The notes beneath the pieces are model-generated. The model made no database searches and was not told where the DNA came from. It worked only from the letters and a program-made list of their open reading frames with translations. DNA of 64,000 bases from Paracidovorax avenae ATCC 19860 (GTDB lineage: Bacteria > Pseudomonadota > Gammaproteobacteria > Burkholderiales > Burkholderiaceae_C): assembly GCF_000176855.2 (NCBI RefSeq), contig NC_015138.1, forward strand, positions 3,224,001 to 3,288,000. Reading direction: 5' to 3'. The translations under genes were made by a program, and so were the position numbers. Positions 1 through 9,420 of this stretch are shown here, piece by piece; position 1 is the first letter of the stretch; every line of letters begins with the position of its first letter.

Positions 1-852
1 GAAATACGCCGCGGAGAGGTCGATGCTGCGCTCGGCCGCGGTGACGGCCATGTGGTACATGAGCTGCATGCTCTCGCTGCCGCTCGACGGCGAGCTGGAG
101 AACATCTGCGCGCGCTGCGTGCCCGCGGGCTCGAGCCTGGGGAAATACGCATCGCCATGCAGCACCCTGCCGGTGACCTTGAGCCAGTTGTCGAGGAAGG
201 TGGCCTGCAGGTGCGCCACCGCGGGGCCGCGCACGAGGTAGTGCGAGTCGCGCCAGTGGTCCGGGTCCTGCGCGTTGCCGGTCCACTGGGGCGCAATGCC
301 CACGCCGCCCGTGAAGCCCGCCACGCCATCGACGACGAGCAGCTTGCGGTGCGTGCGGTTGTTGAGCCGCGCGAGGTTGTACCAGTGGGGCTTGTGGAAT
401 TTCTCGATCTCCACGCCGGCGGCGCGCATCTCGTCGAGGTAGCTGTCCTCCATCTTGGAGCTGCCCACCCAGTCGAGCAGCACGTGCACCTTGACGCCCG
501 CGCGGGCACGCTCGCTCAAAGCATCGGCGAACTGCTTGCCGATGTCGCCGGACCAGTAGATGTAGGTCTCGAAGGTGATGGAGCGGCGTGCGGCGCGGAT
601 GGCGGCGAGCATGGGCGGGAAGATGCGGTCGCCGTTCTGCAGGTCCATCACGTCGTTGCCGTCCACGATGGAGGGCCCCAGCAGGTTGCCCATGGCCCGC
701 TCGAACTGGGGGCTGGACGTGCCGTAGAGGCGCGGAAGCTGCTGGCGGACCTGCGGTTCGCCCGCGGTGAAATTGAGTGCCAGCAGCGCCGCGGCAGCGG
801 TCGCGATGAAGGTGATCAGCGCTGTGCGCAGCGTGCGGCCGGGTGTCTGCAT
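1..852 (-). CDS. Cardiolipin synthase-like phospholipase D protein (C-terminus beyond window)
   Basis: Reading leftward from the ATG at 850-852, 284 codons are open to the window edge, so the C-terminal part is missing. Residues about 10-30 form an N-terminal membrane segment. The first PLD catalytic motif is visible as HRKLLVVD (H168, K170, D175), preceded by the usual FETYIYWSGDIG strand and followed by TGGVGI. This order is typical of bacterial ClsA/ClsB-type enzymes, which join two phosphatidylglycerols, or PG and another alcohol, into cardiolipin at the inner membrane. The second HKD motif must lie outside the window, so I cannot tell ClsA, ClsB and ClsC types apart. The gene is divergent from the peptidase gene to its right. 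Confidence 0.85.
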   Translation of the reverse strand, partial: MQTPGRTLRTALITFIATAAAALLALNFTAGEPQVRQQLPRLYGTSSPQFERAMGNLLGPSIVDGNDVMDLQNGDRIFPPMLAAIRAARRSITFETYIYWSGDIGKQFADALSERARAGVKVHVLLDWVGSSKMEDSYLDEMRAAGVEIEKFHKPHWYNLARLNNRTHRKLLVVDGVAGFTGGVGIAPQWTGNAQDPDHWRDSHYLVRGPAVAHLQATFLDNWLKVTGRVLHGDAYFPRLEPAGTQRAQMFSSSPSSGSESMQLMYHMAVTAAERSIDLSAAYF

Positions 853-972
853 GGCAGGGGATTGTGGAAGCCGCGGCGGGCCGCCCCTGTAGGCCGGCGC
901 CTCCAGCCGCCTACACTGGCGGGCCTACCCGGACGGGCGCCGCGCGCGCCATCGACTGACTTCCTGCAGACC

Positions 973-1926
973 ATGCCTTCGCCATCCTCCCGCTTCGCCT
1001 TCCCTCCCCTGCCCTCCCCGGACACCGCCGGGCCTTCCGGCACTATCGCCGGTCCATGGATGCCCTCGCGCCGCGCGGCGTTGGTTGCCGGCGCCGCGCT
1101 GGCAGCCGCCGTGCGGACGGGTGCGGTGCAGGCGAAACCGGCCGCGGGCCATGCACCGGAAGGCGTGTGGCCCCGGGCGCTGCAGGTGCCGGGCGGCGTG
1201 GCGCGCCTGTCGCTGGGCCCGGCGGCGCAGCGGCCCCAGGCCCACGCGGGCGAGGTGCCGTTGCTGGTGCTGGGCGACGCCATCGAATGGACGGCGATCG
1301 TGGGCATACCGCTGTCGGCGCCCACGGGCACGGCATCGGTGCGGGTGCAGGCCGATGGCGAGGCCCCGCGCGACATCGCCTACCGCGTGGAGCCCAAGCG
1401 GTACAAGGAGCAGCGGCTGACGGTGGCACCGCGCACTGTGGACCTGTCCGCCGAGGACAACGCGCGCTACGAGCGCGAACGGGCGCATCAACAGCAGGTG
1501 ATGGCCACCTTCTCCTCGCCGCTGCCGCGCGCCGCGGACCTGGCGATGCACCAGCCGGTGCCCGGGCGGCGGTCCAGTTCGTTCGGGCTGCGGCGCGTGT
1601 TCAACGGGCAGGCGCGCAATCCGCACAGCGGCATGGACATCGCGGCGGCCACCGGCACGCCCATGGTGGCGCCGCTGCCGGGCAAGGTAATCGACACGGG
1701 GGACTATTTCTTCAACGGCGGCACGGTCTGGCTCGACCATGGCGGCGGACTGCTGACGATGTACTGCCACCTGAGCGCGATCGACGTGCAGGTGGGCGAC
1801 ATGCTCACGACCGGCCAGGCGTTCTGCAAGGTGGGCGCCACCGGACGCGTGACCGGGCCGCACCTGCACTGGGGCGTGATGCTGAACCGGACCATGGTGG
1901 ATCCGGCGTTGTTCCTGCCGGCATGA
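973..1926 (+). CDS. M23 (LytM-type) metallopeptidase, exported
   Basis: The 317-residue product ends in a LytM/peptidase M23 domain with the zinc-binding motifs HSGMDIA (HxxxD) and GPHLHWG (HxH), so it probably cleaves peptidoglycan cross-links or is an envelope-localised relative. The N-terminus carries a twin-arginine-like export signal ([16 protein letters not shown]) with a predicted cleavage near AVQA. An internal ATG at 1060 would start directly at MPSRRAAL and gives a more usual signal-peptide length, so the true start is uncertain. A TACACT -10-like box lies at 912-917. The middle region (VPLLVLGDAIEWTAIVGIPL) resembles the N-terminal beta domain common in exported M23 proteins. Confidence 0.88.
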   Translation: MPSPSSRFAFPPLPSPDTAGPSGTIAGPWMPSRRAALVAGAALAAAVRTGAVQAKPAAGHAPEGVWPRALQVPGGVARLSLGPAAQRPQAHAGEVPLLVLGDAIEWTAIVGIPLSAPTGTASVRVQADGEAPRDIAYRVEPKRYKEQRLTVAPRTVDLSAEDNARYERERAHQQQVMATFSSPLPRAADLAMHQPVPGRRSSSFGLRRVFNGQARNPHSGMDIAAATGTPMVAPLPGKVIDTGDYFFNGGTVWLDHGGGLLTMYCHLSAIDVQVGDMLTTGQAFCKVGATGRVTGPHLHWGVMLNRTMVDPALFLPA

Positions 1927-2018
1927 CGCGCCGAGGACATGGCGCCACGCTGCCAATGCGGCCTGGCGACGGCCGCCGCGGGCCCGGCAACCCGCGGCCC
2001 GGGGTGCGGCGAGAGCCA

Positions 2019-2618
2019 ATGGAACGGGTCGGGCCGCCGCGCCTGCTGCGCTTCCACAAACCCTACGGCGTGCTGAGCCAGTTCACGCCCGAGGGCCGCT
2101 GGCGCGGACTGAAGGATTTCATCGACCTGCCGGGCGTGTATGTGGCCGGCCGGCTGGATGCCGACAGCGAAGGACTGCTGCTGCTGACCGACGACGGCGG
2201 GCTGCAGGCGCGCATCGCCAATCCGCGCTTCAAGATGGAGAAGACCTACTGGGTGCAGGTGGAGGGCGTGCCGGACGCCGCAGCCCTGCAGGCGCTAGAG
2301 CGCGGGGTGCAGTTGAACGACGGCCCGACGCTGCCGGCGCGCGCCCGGCGCCTGGATGCGCCGCCGCCCGTGGGCGAGCGGGAGCCACCGATACGCGTGC
2401 GGCAGCACATTCCGGACACCTGGATCGAGCTGGTGATCCGCGAGGGCCGCAACCGGCAGGTGCGGCGCATGACGGCGGCGGTGGGGCACCCTACGCTGCG
2501 GCTGGTGCGCGCGGCCATCGGCCCCTTCCCGCTCGACGGGCTGGCGCCCGGTACCTGGGCCGAGGTGGAGATTCCCGCGGCCCTGGCGGCCCGGAGGCCC
2601 GGTACCCACCGGACGTAA
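2019..2618 (+). CDS. rluE: 23S rRNA pseudouridine synthase, RluE family
   Basis: This 199-residue protein follows the RluE/RsuA pattern closely: FHKPYGVLSQF at the start, catalytic aspartate in GRLDADSEGLLLLT, then KTYWVQVEG, NDGPTLPA and EGRNRQVRRMTAAVGHPTLRL. E. coli RluE modifies U2457 of 23S rRNA; the strong match suggests the same target. No S4 domain precedes the catalytic domain, as in RluE. Earlier in-frame ATGs exist (1923, overlapping the upstream stop, and 1956), but the arginine/glycine-rich sequence they add is not family-like, so 2019 is preferred. The stop codon lies inside a 12-bp tandem repeat. Confidence 0.92.
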   Translation: MERVGPPRLLRFHKPYGVLSQFTPEGRWRGLKDFIDLPGVYVAGRLDADSEGLLLLTDDGGLQARIANPRFKMEKTYWVQVEGVPDAAALQALERGVQLNDGPTLPARARRLDAPPPVGEREPPIRVRQHIPDTWIELVIREGRNRQVRRMTAAVGHPTLRLVRAAIGPFPLDGLAPGTWAEVEIPAALAARRPGTHRT

Positions 2619-2680
2619 CGCCGGATGCAACGCCGGATGCAACGCCGGATGTGACGCCGGATGTGACGCCGGACGGCACC
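2610..2680. repeat. 12-bp tandem repeat, about six copies
   Basis: A 12-bp unit (CGGATGCAACGC and variants CGGACGTAACGC, CGGATGTGACGC) is repeated back to back, with five full units from 2610 to 2669 and a partial sixth. The first unit contains the last codons and stop codon of rluE. The second and third units are identical, as are the fourth and fifth, suggesting recent slippage or duplication. The function is unknown; copy number could vary between strains. Confidence 0.9.
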
Positions 2681-2803
2681 GTGCCCGGGCGGGCCGCGCC
2701 GTGGCCACGCAGGCTGCCCAGCAGGAGAGACAATCGCGGCCATTCCACCGCGCGGCTCCTGCAGGCAGCGCCGCCGCAGCAACGCCACCCGCAAAGGACG
2801 CAC

Positions 2804-3862
2804 ATGGCAACAGGCCCATCCTCCCCTACCGATCACCAGCGCACCGGCACGCTGCCGGCGGTGGAGGAATGGTCGCTGGTACCGATCGATGGCGCGCAGC
2901 AGGCCATGCCCCCCGCAGCGGCCCCCGCGCCCGGCGGCGCGCCGGGTATTGCAGGCCCTGGCACAGTGGCCGCCACACCTGCACCGCCATCCGCACCGCC
3001 ATCCGCAAGTTCACGCGCTCCGTCGCCGGCCGCCGCGGCACCCGCCCCTTCGGCCGGCACCGGCGTGCCCCGTGCGGCGGGGATGCCGTCGCGCCCATCC
3101 CGTGGCGCGCGCGACTGGCCCTGGACCTGGCTGGTGCTGGCCGGCGGCGTAGCCGTGCTCGCCGGCCTGCTCGCCTGGAAATCTGCCCACGATCGGACGC
3201 GGGCCGCCGAACGGGCGGCGCGGCTGGAAGCGGATGCCCGGGCCGCGCGCATCGCGCAGGCGGGGCAGGCGCAGGACACGGACGCAAGCATCGACGCGAT
3301 CCACGGTGCCTGGCTGCGCGGCCAGGGCGCGGCGGAACTGCCCGCGGTACGGGCCATGGCGCAGGGCGGCAACACCCGGGCGATGGTGCTGCTGGGCACC
3401 ATGCTGTCCGAGGCGCACGGCATTCCGAAAGACCGCGCGGAGGCGGTGCGCTGGCTGGCGCAGGCGGCGGACGGCGGCTCCGCACTCGCGGCGGTGCGGC
3501 TGGGAGCGATGTACGAGCGCGGCGGAGACGGTGAGCCGCGCCAGCTGTCGGCCGCGGAGAACTGGTACCTGCGCGCGGCGCGCCAGGGCGATGCCGCCGG
3601 GCTCTACAGCCCGGGCACGCTGTATGCGCGCGGCGGCGACACCGTGGTGCAGCGGCCGATCACCGCCTGCATGCTGATGGAGCTCGCGGCCCGCGCCCAT
3701 GCGGCATCGGGCCGGGACGACGTGCTGCTGCCGGCGGGCCACAGCGCCCTGGGCGCGCGGGCCGCCCAGATGCGGCTGGCAGGCACCCTGGGCACGCAGG
3801 ACGCGGCGGAAGCGCAGCGGCGCGCCGACGCCTGGAAGCCGGGCCAGCCGCTGGATCTCTGA
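2804..3862 (+). CDS. Membrane-anchored Sel1/TPR repeat protein
   Basis: The 352-residue product begins with a long Pro/Ala-rich cytoplasmic region, followed by one membrane helix (WPWTWLVLAGGVAVLAGLLA, about residues 105-126) and a C-terminal helical-repeat domain. Two to three Sel1-like repeats are visible (AMVLLGTMLSEAHGIPKDRA; AAVRLGAMYERGGDGE; then AENWYLRAARQGD). Sel1 domains mediate protein interactions, and no enzymatic function is evident. The ATG is preceded by a good Shine-Dalgarno (AAAGGA, 2793-2798), which sets the start. The specific role is unknown. Confidence 0.8.
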   Translation: MATGPSSPTDHQRTGTLPAVEEWSLVPIDGAQQAMPPAAAPAPGGAPGIAGPGTVAATPAPPSAPPSASSRAPSPAAAAPAPSAGTGVPRAAGMPSRPSRGARDWPWTWLVLAGGVAVLAGLLAWKSAHDRTRAAERAARLEADARAARIAQAGQAQDTDASIDAIHGAWLRGQGAAELPAVRAMAQGGNTRAMVLLGTMLSEAHGIPKDRAEAVRWLAQAADGGSALAAVRLGAMYERGGDGEPRQLSAAENWYLRAARQGDAAGLYSPGTLYARGGDTVVQRPITACMLMELAARAHAASGRDDVLLPAGHSALGARAAQMRLAGTLGTQDAAEAQRRADAWKPGQPLDL

Positions 3863-3895
3863 CTCCGAGCGGGCCGGCAGGTCAGTGGGTGTGCG

Positions 3896-4561
3896 TCACC
3901 GCCTGCGCCACCAGAGGAACAGTGCCAGGAAGGTGAGGCCGAAGAACAGCGGGATCCAGGCCATGAAGGTTTCCAGCAGCGACGAGGGGCGCATGCCGGA
4001 CCAGACCTCGATGCGCACCCGGTCGATGCGCAGGTTGCGGGCCGCGGCGAATTCCGCCACGGGCGCGAGCTTGCGGTCGGTCTTGAAGCTCACGGGCGGC
4101 GCGGCGCCGGCCATTTCCACGGGCTGGCCGGCGCGCAGGCCCTTGGTCACGATCTCCGGAACGACGTTCAGGCGCGCGCCATTGTCGATGGACCAGCCCG
4201 CCATCCAGCGCGACCCGGCCTCGCCGTCGGCCAGCGCGACGCCCGAGATGCGCAGCACCACGGTGTAGGGGTTGCCGCTGGCGGGCAGGTCGATCTCCTG
4301 CCCGGTGTAGGACTGCGTGTCGGCGAACGGCATGCCGCCGGGCGGCAGGCCAGCAGCAGCGACCACGCCTTTCTTTTCCTGGAACCGTGCCAGCCGGGCC
4401 AGCGCATCCGGAGGCATTTCCTGGGAGGCGACCACGCGCCGGCCCCAGGCTTCTTCCTTCGCGTGTGCCGGCAGCGGCGCCATGCAGGCGGCGAGGAACA
4501 GCAGTGCGGCGGCGAGGCCACGGGAGCCCGGGAGGACGGCGGGGATCGGGAAAGGGTGCAT
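3896..4561 (-). CDS. Hypothetical exported protein with C-terminal membrane anchor
   Basis: I do not recognise the family of this 221-residue protein. Starting at MHPFPIPA it shows a signal peptide (AAALLFLAACMAPLPAHA), a periplasmic domain of about 160 residues and a C-terminal membrane helix (MAWIPLFFGLTFLALFLWW) ending in three arginines. The signal contains a cysteine (LAAC) that could be lipidated, but AHA/K looks like an ordinary signal peptidase I site. The gene is divergent from the MFS gene to the right, with start codons about 120 bp apart. A longer frame upstream (to 4747) would overlap that gene and is not supported. Confidence 0.65.
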   Translation of the reverse strand: MHPFPIPAVLPGSRGLAAALLFLAACMAPLPAHAKEEAWGRRVVASQEMPPDALARLARFQEKKGVVAAAGLPPGGMPFADTQSYTGQEIDLPASGNPYTVVLRISGVALADGEAGSRWMAGWSIDNGARLNVVPEIVTKGLRAGQPVEMAGAAPPVSFKTDRKLAPVAEFAAARNLRIDRVRIEVWSGMRPSSLLETFMAWIPLFFGLTFLALFLWWRRR

Positions 4562-4679
4562 GGTGCGGAGCCTGTGGCGGGATCGGTGCGGCAACGCGGC
4601 CGCGGCGGGGAGTGTATCCAGGCAGGGCATGCCAGGCCCGGCGGCGGATTCCGGGCGGCGGCGCGCGCGAAGGGGTAGC

Positions 4680-5987
4680 ATGCGGGCCGTGCCTGTTCCT
4701 CCGTCCCCCCCGCCCTCCGCCATCTCGACACCCCGCTCCTCCAGCATCTACCGGCATCCCGGTTTTCTCGCGTTCATCGTGGCACGGGTGGCCGCCATGT
4801 TCGCCACGCAGGTGCAAGCGGTGGTGGTGGCCTGGCAGGTGTATGACCTGACCCGCGAGCCGATGGCGCTGGCCTGCGTGGGGCTGGCGCAGTTCCTGCC
4901 AATGCTGGCACTGCTGCTGCCCGCGGGCGACCTGATCGATCGCGTGCAGCGCAAGCGCATCCTGTGCGCCAGCTGGGCCGTGGGCGCCGTGTGCAGCGCG
5001 GCGCTGTGGTGGCTCGCGGGGCACGGTACCGCGGGGGTCACGGGCATCTACGCGGTGCTGGTGCTGTTCGGCGCCTCGCGCGCTTTCTCGGCCCCTGCCC
5101 TGCAGAGCCTGCTGCCGCAGGTGGTGCCGCGCGAGCGGCTGGCCTCGGCCATCGCCGCCAACTCCATGCTGATGCGCACCGCGGCCATCGCCGGCCCGTT
5201 CCTGGGCGGCCTGCTGTACGCGGCCGGCGGCGGCGAGCTGACGTATGCCGTATGCCTGGTGGCGTTCGCCGTGGGGGCCGCGCTGATGCTGCGGGTGCCG
5301 GTGGCGCATGCTGCCCCGCCGGGGCCGATGCTGGGCACGATGCGCGAGCGGTTCGGCGAAGGCATCCGTTTCATCCGGTCGCGGCCCATCATCCTGGGCA
5401 CGATCTCTCTGGACCTGTTCGCCGTGCTGCTGGGCGGCGTGATCGCGCTACTGCCCATCTACGCGCACGAGGTGCTGCACGTGGGACCGGAAGGCCTGGG
5501 TGCACTGCGCAGCGCCATGGCCATGGGCGAGGTGGGCATGGGCCTGTACCTGAGCCTGCGGCCGTTCAACCGCCGGGTGGGGGTGACGATGTTCGTCGCG
5601 GTGGCCATCTTCGGCGTGGCCAACCTGGTGTTCGCGTTCTCGACCGTGTTCTGGCTGTCGTTCGCGGCGCTGGTGGTCGCGGGCGCGGCGGACATGGTGA
5701 GCGTGTACATCCGCGGCTCGCTGGTGCAGTTCTCCACGCCCGATGCCATGCGCGGCCGGGTGAGCGCGGTGAACATGCTGTTCATCGGCTCCTCCAACGA
5801 GCTGGGGGAATTCCGCGCCGGCACCAGCGCCGCCTGGCTGGGCACCGTGCCCGCTGCCGTGGTGGGTGGACTGTGCACGCTCGGCGTGGTGGGGGCCTGG
5901 GCCTGGATGTTCAAGCCGCTGCGGCGGGTGGACCGCTTCGAGGAGGCATCGCCCCAGGCGGGTGCCGAGCCGCGCCATCGCCACTGA
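4680..5987 (+). CDS. MFS transporter, MFS_3/EntS-like exporter family
   Basis: The 435-residue protein has 10-12 hydrophobic segments and hallmarks of the MFS_3 (enterobactin-exporter-like) family: YRHPGFLAFIVARVAAMFATQ at the start, the loop-2 motif DLIDRVQRKR, SRAFSAPALQSLLPQVV in the fourth helix region, VYIRGSLVQFSTPDAMRGRVSAV and GELGEFRAGTSA-type sequence near the end. It is probably an inner-membrane proton-driven efflux protein. The substrate is unknown, and no siderophore genes lie nearby. It appears to be monocistronic, ending in the terminator at 5997-6021. Confidence 0.88.
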   Translation: MRAVPVPPSPPPSAISTPRSSSIYRHPGFLAFIVARVAAMFATQVQAVVVAWQVYDLTREPMALACVGLAQFLPMLALLLPAGDLIDRVQRKRILCASWAVGAVCSAALWWLAGHGTAGVTGIYAVLVLFGASRAFSAPALQSLLPQVVPRERLASAIAANSMLMRTAAIAGPFLGGLLYAAGGGELTYAVCLVAFAVGAALMLRVPVAHAAPPGPMLGTMRERFGEGIRFIRSRPIILGTISLDLFAVLLGGVIALLPIYAHEVLHVGPEGLGALRSAMAMGEVGMGLYLSLRPFNRRVGVTMFVAVAIFGVANLVFAFSTVFWLSFAALVVAGAADMVSVYIRGSLVQFSTPDAMRGRVSAVNMLFIGSSNELGEFRAGTSAAWLGTVPAAVVGGLCTLGVVGAWAWMFKPLRRVDRFEEASPQAGAEPRHRH

Positions 5988-5996
5988 TTCTCAATA

Positions 5997-6021
5997 ACCA
6001 CATCGATGATGTGGTATTTTT
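5997..6021 (+). terminator. Rho-independent terminator after the MFS gene
   Basis: An 8-bp perfect stem (ACCACATC / GATGTGGT) with a GAT loop is followed by ATTTTT, 10 bp after the MFS stop codon. Confidence 0.7.
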
Positions 6022-6117
6022 ACCAATTCACTGCCGCGCTCTTTTGCGGAATTCGGGGCTTCTACTGAAATGCGGGACCATCGTTCTCTGATGGAATCAA
6101 TTTTTCGGGAGAACCTT

Positions 6118-7728
6118 ATGAACAAAGATGCAAAAGTGCGCACGCAGCTGATGGTGGCTTTCGGCACGATGGGGGTGCTGATCCTCTTCATGTCGCTGTT
6201 CGGCCTCACGGCGCTGGGCGACGCGACCACGCGCTTCCAGGGCTATGTGCACGGCATCGGGGCGCGCACCGCGGTCACGGCCCAGTTGCGCACCGCCATC
6301 GACGAGCGCGCCATCGCCGCGCGCAACATCGTCCTGGCGACCACGCCGGCCGACGTGCAGACCGAGAAGTCGCGCGGCGAGCAGGCCCATGCCCAGGTCC
6401 AGAAATCGATGGCGGAGCTCAAGCAACTGATGGCGCAGGCCACGGACACCTCCGACAAGGCGCGCGCGCTGGTGGCGCAGATGGACCGGATCGAGCAGAG
6501 CTATGCGCCCATCGCGCTCGGCATCATCGACCTGGCGGCGCGCGGCGAGCGTGAAGCCGCCATCACCAAGCTGAACCGCGAATGCCGCCCGCTGCTCGAC
6601 CAGTTCGCGGCCGTCACCTCCGAATACGCACAGCTGTCCCAGAGCAAGGCCCACGAGCTGGCCAACGACGCCGAGGACCGGCTCGGGACGGAACGGGCCG
6701 CGCTGATCGCCGCCGCCGTGCTGGCGTTCGTCATCGCCACCGTGGCGGGCCTCGTCATCACGCGCCGGCTGACCGGCGCACTGGGCGGCGAACCTGCGGA
6801 ACTGCGGCAGATCGCCGAGCAGGTGGCCAGCGGCGACCTCTCCCCCATGCAGCGCCAGGGCGCGATCGTGCCCGGCAGCGTGCTGGCCTCGCTGGCGAGC
6901 ATGCATGCGACGCTGGCGCACATCGTGACCGACGTGCGGCTCGCTTCGGACTCGATCACCACGGGATCCGGCGAGATCGCCACCGGCAACGCGGACCTGA
7001 GCCGGCGCACGGAGCTGCAGGCCAGCGCCCTGCAGGAGACGGCATCGGCCATGGAGCAGCTGAGCGCGACGGTGCGCCACAACGCGGACAACGCCCGCGC
7101 CGCGAGCCAGCTGGCGACCGGCGCCACCGACGTGGCGAACCGCGGCGGGCAGATCGTCGAGCAGGTGGTGGACACCATGCAGGAGATCAGCGCCAGCTCC
7201 CGCCAGATCACGGACATCACCGGCGTGATCGACAGCATCGCCTTCCAGACCAACATCCTGGCGCTGAACGCGGCCGTGGAGGCGGCGCGCGCGGGCGAAC
7301 AGGGGCGCGGCTTCGCCGTGGTCGCCGCCGAGGTGCGCACGCTGGCGCAGCGCAGCGCGCAGGCGGCCAAGGAGATCCGGGCGCTGATCCTGGGCAGCGT
7401 GGAGAAGGTGGACCGGGGAGCGGCCCTGGTCTCCCAGGCGGGCACCACCATGTCCGAGATCGTGACGGAGATCCGCCGCGTGAGCGAGATCGTGGGCGAG
7501 ATCAGCGTGGCGAGCGCCGAGCAGAGCGACGGCGTGCTGCAGGTGGGCCAGGCCGTGGCGCAGATGGACCAGGCCACGCAGCAGAATGCCGCGCTGGTGG
7601 AGGAAGGCGCTGCGGCGGCGGCCAGCCTGCGCGACCAGGCCCGGCGGCTGGACCAATCGGTGTCGGTTTTCCGGGTGCCGGGTCTCGCCGGCGGCGCGGC
7701 GTCCGCGCACCGGCTGGCGATGTCCTGA
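6118..7728 (+). CDS. Methyl-accepting chemotaxis protein with four-helix-bundle sensor
   Basis: A 536-residue chemoreceptor. TM1 is at about residues 11-33, followed by a periplasmic 4HB_MCP-type helical domain of about 165 residues, TM2 at about 197-219, a HAMP segment and the cytoplasmic signalling domain. The kinase-contact tip is intact ([20 protein letters not shown], then [18 protein letters not shown]). No CheR/CheB-tethering pentapeptide is present at the C-terminus (ends AHRLAMS). The Shine-Dalgarno GGGAGA supports the start at 6118 rather than an upstream ATG at 6070. No chemotaxis genes flank it, so it is an orphan receptor whose ligand cannot be read from sequence. Confidence 0.93.
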   Translation: MNKDAKVRTQLMVAFGTMGVLILFMSLFGLTALGDATTRFQGYVHGIGARTAVTAQLRTAIDERAIAARNIVLATTPADVQTEKSRGEQAHAQVQKSMAELKQLMAQATDTSDKARALVAQMDRIEQSYAPIALGIIDLAARGEREAAITKLNRECRPLLDQFAAVTSEYAQLSQSKAHELANDAEDRLGTERAALIAAAVLAFVIATVAGLVITRRLTGALGGEPAELRQIAEQVASGDLSPMQRQGAIVPGSVLASLASMHATLAHIVTDVRLASDSITTGSGEIATGNADLSRRTELQASALQETASAMEQLSATVRHNADNARAASQLATGATDVANRGGQIVEQVVDTMQEISASSRQITDITGVIDSIAFQTNILALNAAVEAARAGEQGRGFAVVAAEVRTLAQRSAQAAKEIRALILGSVEKVDRGAALVSQAGTTMSEIVTEIRRVSEIVGEISVASAEQSDGVLQVGQAVAQMDQATQQNAALVEEGAAAAASLRDQARRLDQSVSVFRVPGLAGGAASAHRLAMS

Positions 7729-7844
7729 CCGGGCGCGGGGCAAGGCCCGCGTCGCCCCGGAGGCCACGGATCGGTGGACTGTGCATAGCGTGAACAGGCC
7801 CTAGAATCCGCGCCACCCTTCCCTCCGCTCGACGCGCTTTGTCC

Positions 7845-9215
7845 ATGCATTCCGCCACGGCCCGCGGCCCAGCCGCCCTTTCCCGCTCCCGCCGCAGGCC
7901 GGCCCGGGCCACCGGATGGATGGCCGGGCTGCTGCTGGCGGCCTGGGCCGCCGCGGCCATGGGCGCGCCGCCCGTCAAGGCACGGGAACCGGCCCGGCCC
8001 GCACCGCGGGCAGCCGAGCCACCGGCACTGCATGTCTGGCACTGCTGGGCCTCGCCCGGCGAGCACCAGCGCAGCGAAGTGCTGGCGCGGCATCTGGCGC
8101 GGCACGGCCTGCACTGGACGATCGAGGAGCCGGTCTGCGGCAACGGCAACAGCGCGCTGTCGGTGTTCACCCAGCGTTTCCAGCACCGCCTGCCCCGTCC
8201 CGCCGCGGTGATGACAGCGGGCGAAGGCGCGCCGCCGCTGGCTGCCAAGGGCCTGCTGCTGCCGCTGGACGCGGTCGCGCGCGAGCAGGAGTGGGAAGAG
8301 GTGGTGCCCCACGCGCTGCAGGAATGGGCGCGGTTTCGCGGCCACTGGATCGCGGCGCCGCTGTCCGTGCATTCCACCAACCTGCTGTGGTTCAACAAGC
8401 CGCTGCTCGACCGCCTGGGCGGTACCGTGCCCGATACCTGGGACGAACTGCTTGCGCTGCTCGCCCGCGCGCAGGAGGCGGGCATCGTGCCGGTGGGGAT
8501 CGGCGCCGATGCGTGGGAATACTCGTTCTGGTTCGAGTCCGTGGCGGCCGGCGCGGGCGGCGCGGAGTTCTACCGGCGGTTCTTCCTGGAGCATGACCGG
8601 CGTGCCTACGACGAGGCCGTGGTGATGCGCATCTTCGCGCGCATGGCGCAGCTGCGGCCCTACCTGCGCGCCAACGCAGCATCGCGCGACTGGAGCAGCG
8701 CCAGCGGCCTGGTCGAGCAGGGCAAGGCGCTGCTGCAGATGCAGGGCAGCTGGCTGAACGGCGAGCTGCGCCAGCGCGGGATGGAGGCCGGGCAGGACTA
8801 CCTGTGCCCGCGTTTCCCGGACACGCAGGGCATGGTGCTCTACATCGGCGACCAGATCGGCTTCGTGCGCGGCGCGCAGGTGGACCCGGCCGCGCAGCGG
8901 GCCTTCATGCGCATGGCGATGGACCCGGACTTCCAGCGCGAGATGGGCATTGCCAGCGGCGCGGCGCCCGCGCGCGTGGATGTGCCCGACACCGGCGCGG
9001 ACGCCTGCGGCCGCCAGGCCATCCGGGACCTGCGCAGCGCCAACATGCGGCGTACCGTGCTCGCGTCCTTCTCGGCGCTGTCCCCGCGCTCGGTGCAGCA
9101 GCACATCAACGACATCGTCATGCAGCACCTGCAGGGCCGCATCGACGACGCGCGCGCCACGCAGCGGCTCAAGGACCTGTTCCTGGGCACCGGACCGGTC
9201 GGTCCCGAACGGTGA
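7845..9215 (+). CDS. Extracellular solute-binding protein family 1 (sugar type), orphan
   Basis: This 456-residue periplasmic protein has an N-terminal signal (WMAGLLLAAWAAAAMGAPP) and the fold signature of carbohydrate ABC binding proteins: LHVWHCWASPGEHQRSEVLA in the first lobe, PLSVHSTNLLWFNKPLLDR with DTWDELLALLARAQEAGIVP, and GKALLQMQGSW. In related proteins it binds glucose, mannose or oligosaccharides and hands them to a MalFG-type permease. No permease or ATPase gene is adjacent here, so it may serve an importer elsewhere or act as a sensor ligand-binding protein. ATG 7845 is chosen over TTG at 7839. A signal-like basic stretch (SRSRRRPARA) precedes the hydrophobic core. Confidence 0.85.
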   Translation: MHSATARGPAALSRSRRRPARATGWMAGLLLAAWAAAAMGAPPVKAREPARPAPRAAEPPALHVWHCWASPGEHQRSEVLARHLARHGLHWTIEEPVCGNGNSALSVFTQRFQHRLPRPAAVMTAGEGAPPLAAKGLLLPLDAVAREQEWEEVVPHALQEWARFRGHWIAAPLSVHSTNLLWFNKPLLDRLGGTVPDTWDELLALLARAQEAGIVPVGIGADAWEYSFWFESVAAGAGGAEFYRRFFLEHDRRAYDEAVVMRIFARMAQLRPYLRANAASRDWSSASGLVEQGKALLQMQGSWLNGELRQRGMEAGQDYLCPRFPDTQGMVLYIGDQIGFVRGAQVDPAAQRAFMRMAMDPDFQREMGIASGAAPARVDVPDTGADACGRQAIRDLRSANMRRTVLASFSALSPRSVQQHINDIVMQHLQGRIDDARATQRLKDLFLGTGPVGPER

Positions 9216-9420
9216 CGGCGCCGGCGCGGCGCCGGCCATTTGCTATTCATCCAATAGCACCCTATCCATTACAGGCTACGGATTCCGCGCTTTTCTCCTG
9301 ATGAGATGCAGGGCACGCGGCGATACATCTGTGTCCGCCGGGTAAAACCTCGCCAGCCCCCTTGCGGGGCCCCGCGCGGCGGCGCACCATGCGCGCCACA
9401 GCCACTCTTCCTCCAACACC

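Noticed and set aside
52..972. Upstream extension of the LytM peptidase frame by about 300 codons
   Set aside because: This part lies antisense to the cardiolipin synthase-like gene, whose HKD motif is clear. The extension has shadow-like His/Val/Gly/Arg composition.
3882..5309. A 475-codon minus-strand frame across the MFS gene and the exported protein
   Set aside because: The MFS gene on the plus strand has family motifs throughout; the minus frame is His/Arg-rich and overlaps the genuine exported-protein gene in a different frame.
9219..9240. GC palindrome after the orphan binding protein as a terminator
   Set aside because: The inverted repeat has almost no loop and is followed by only ATTTGCTATT, without a proper T-run.
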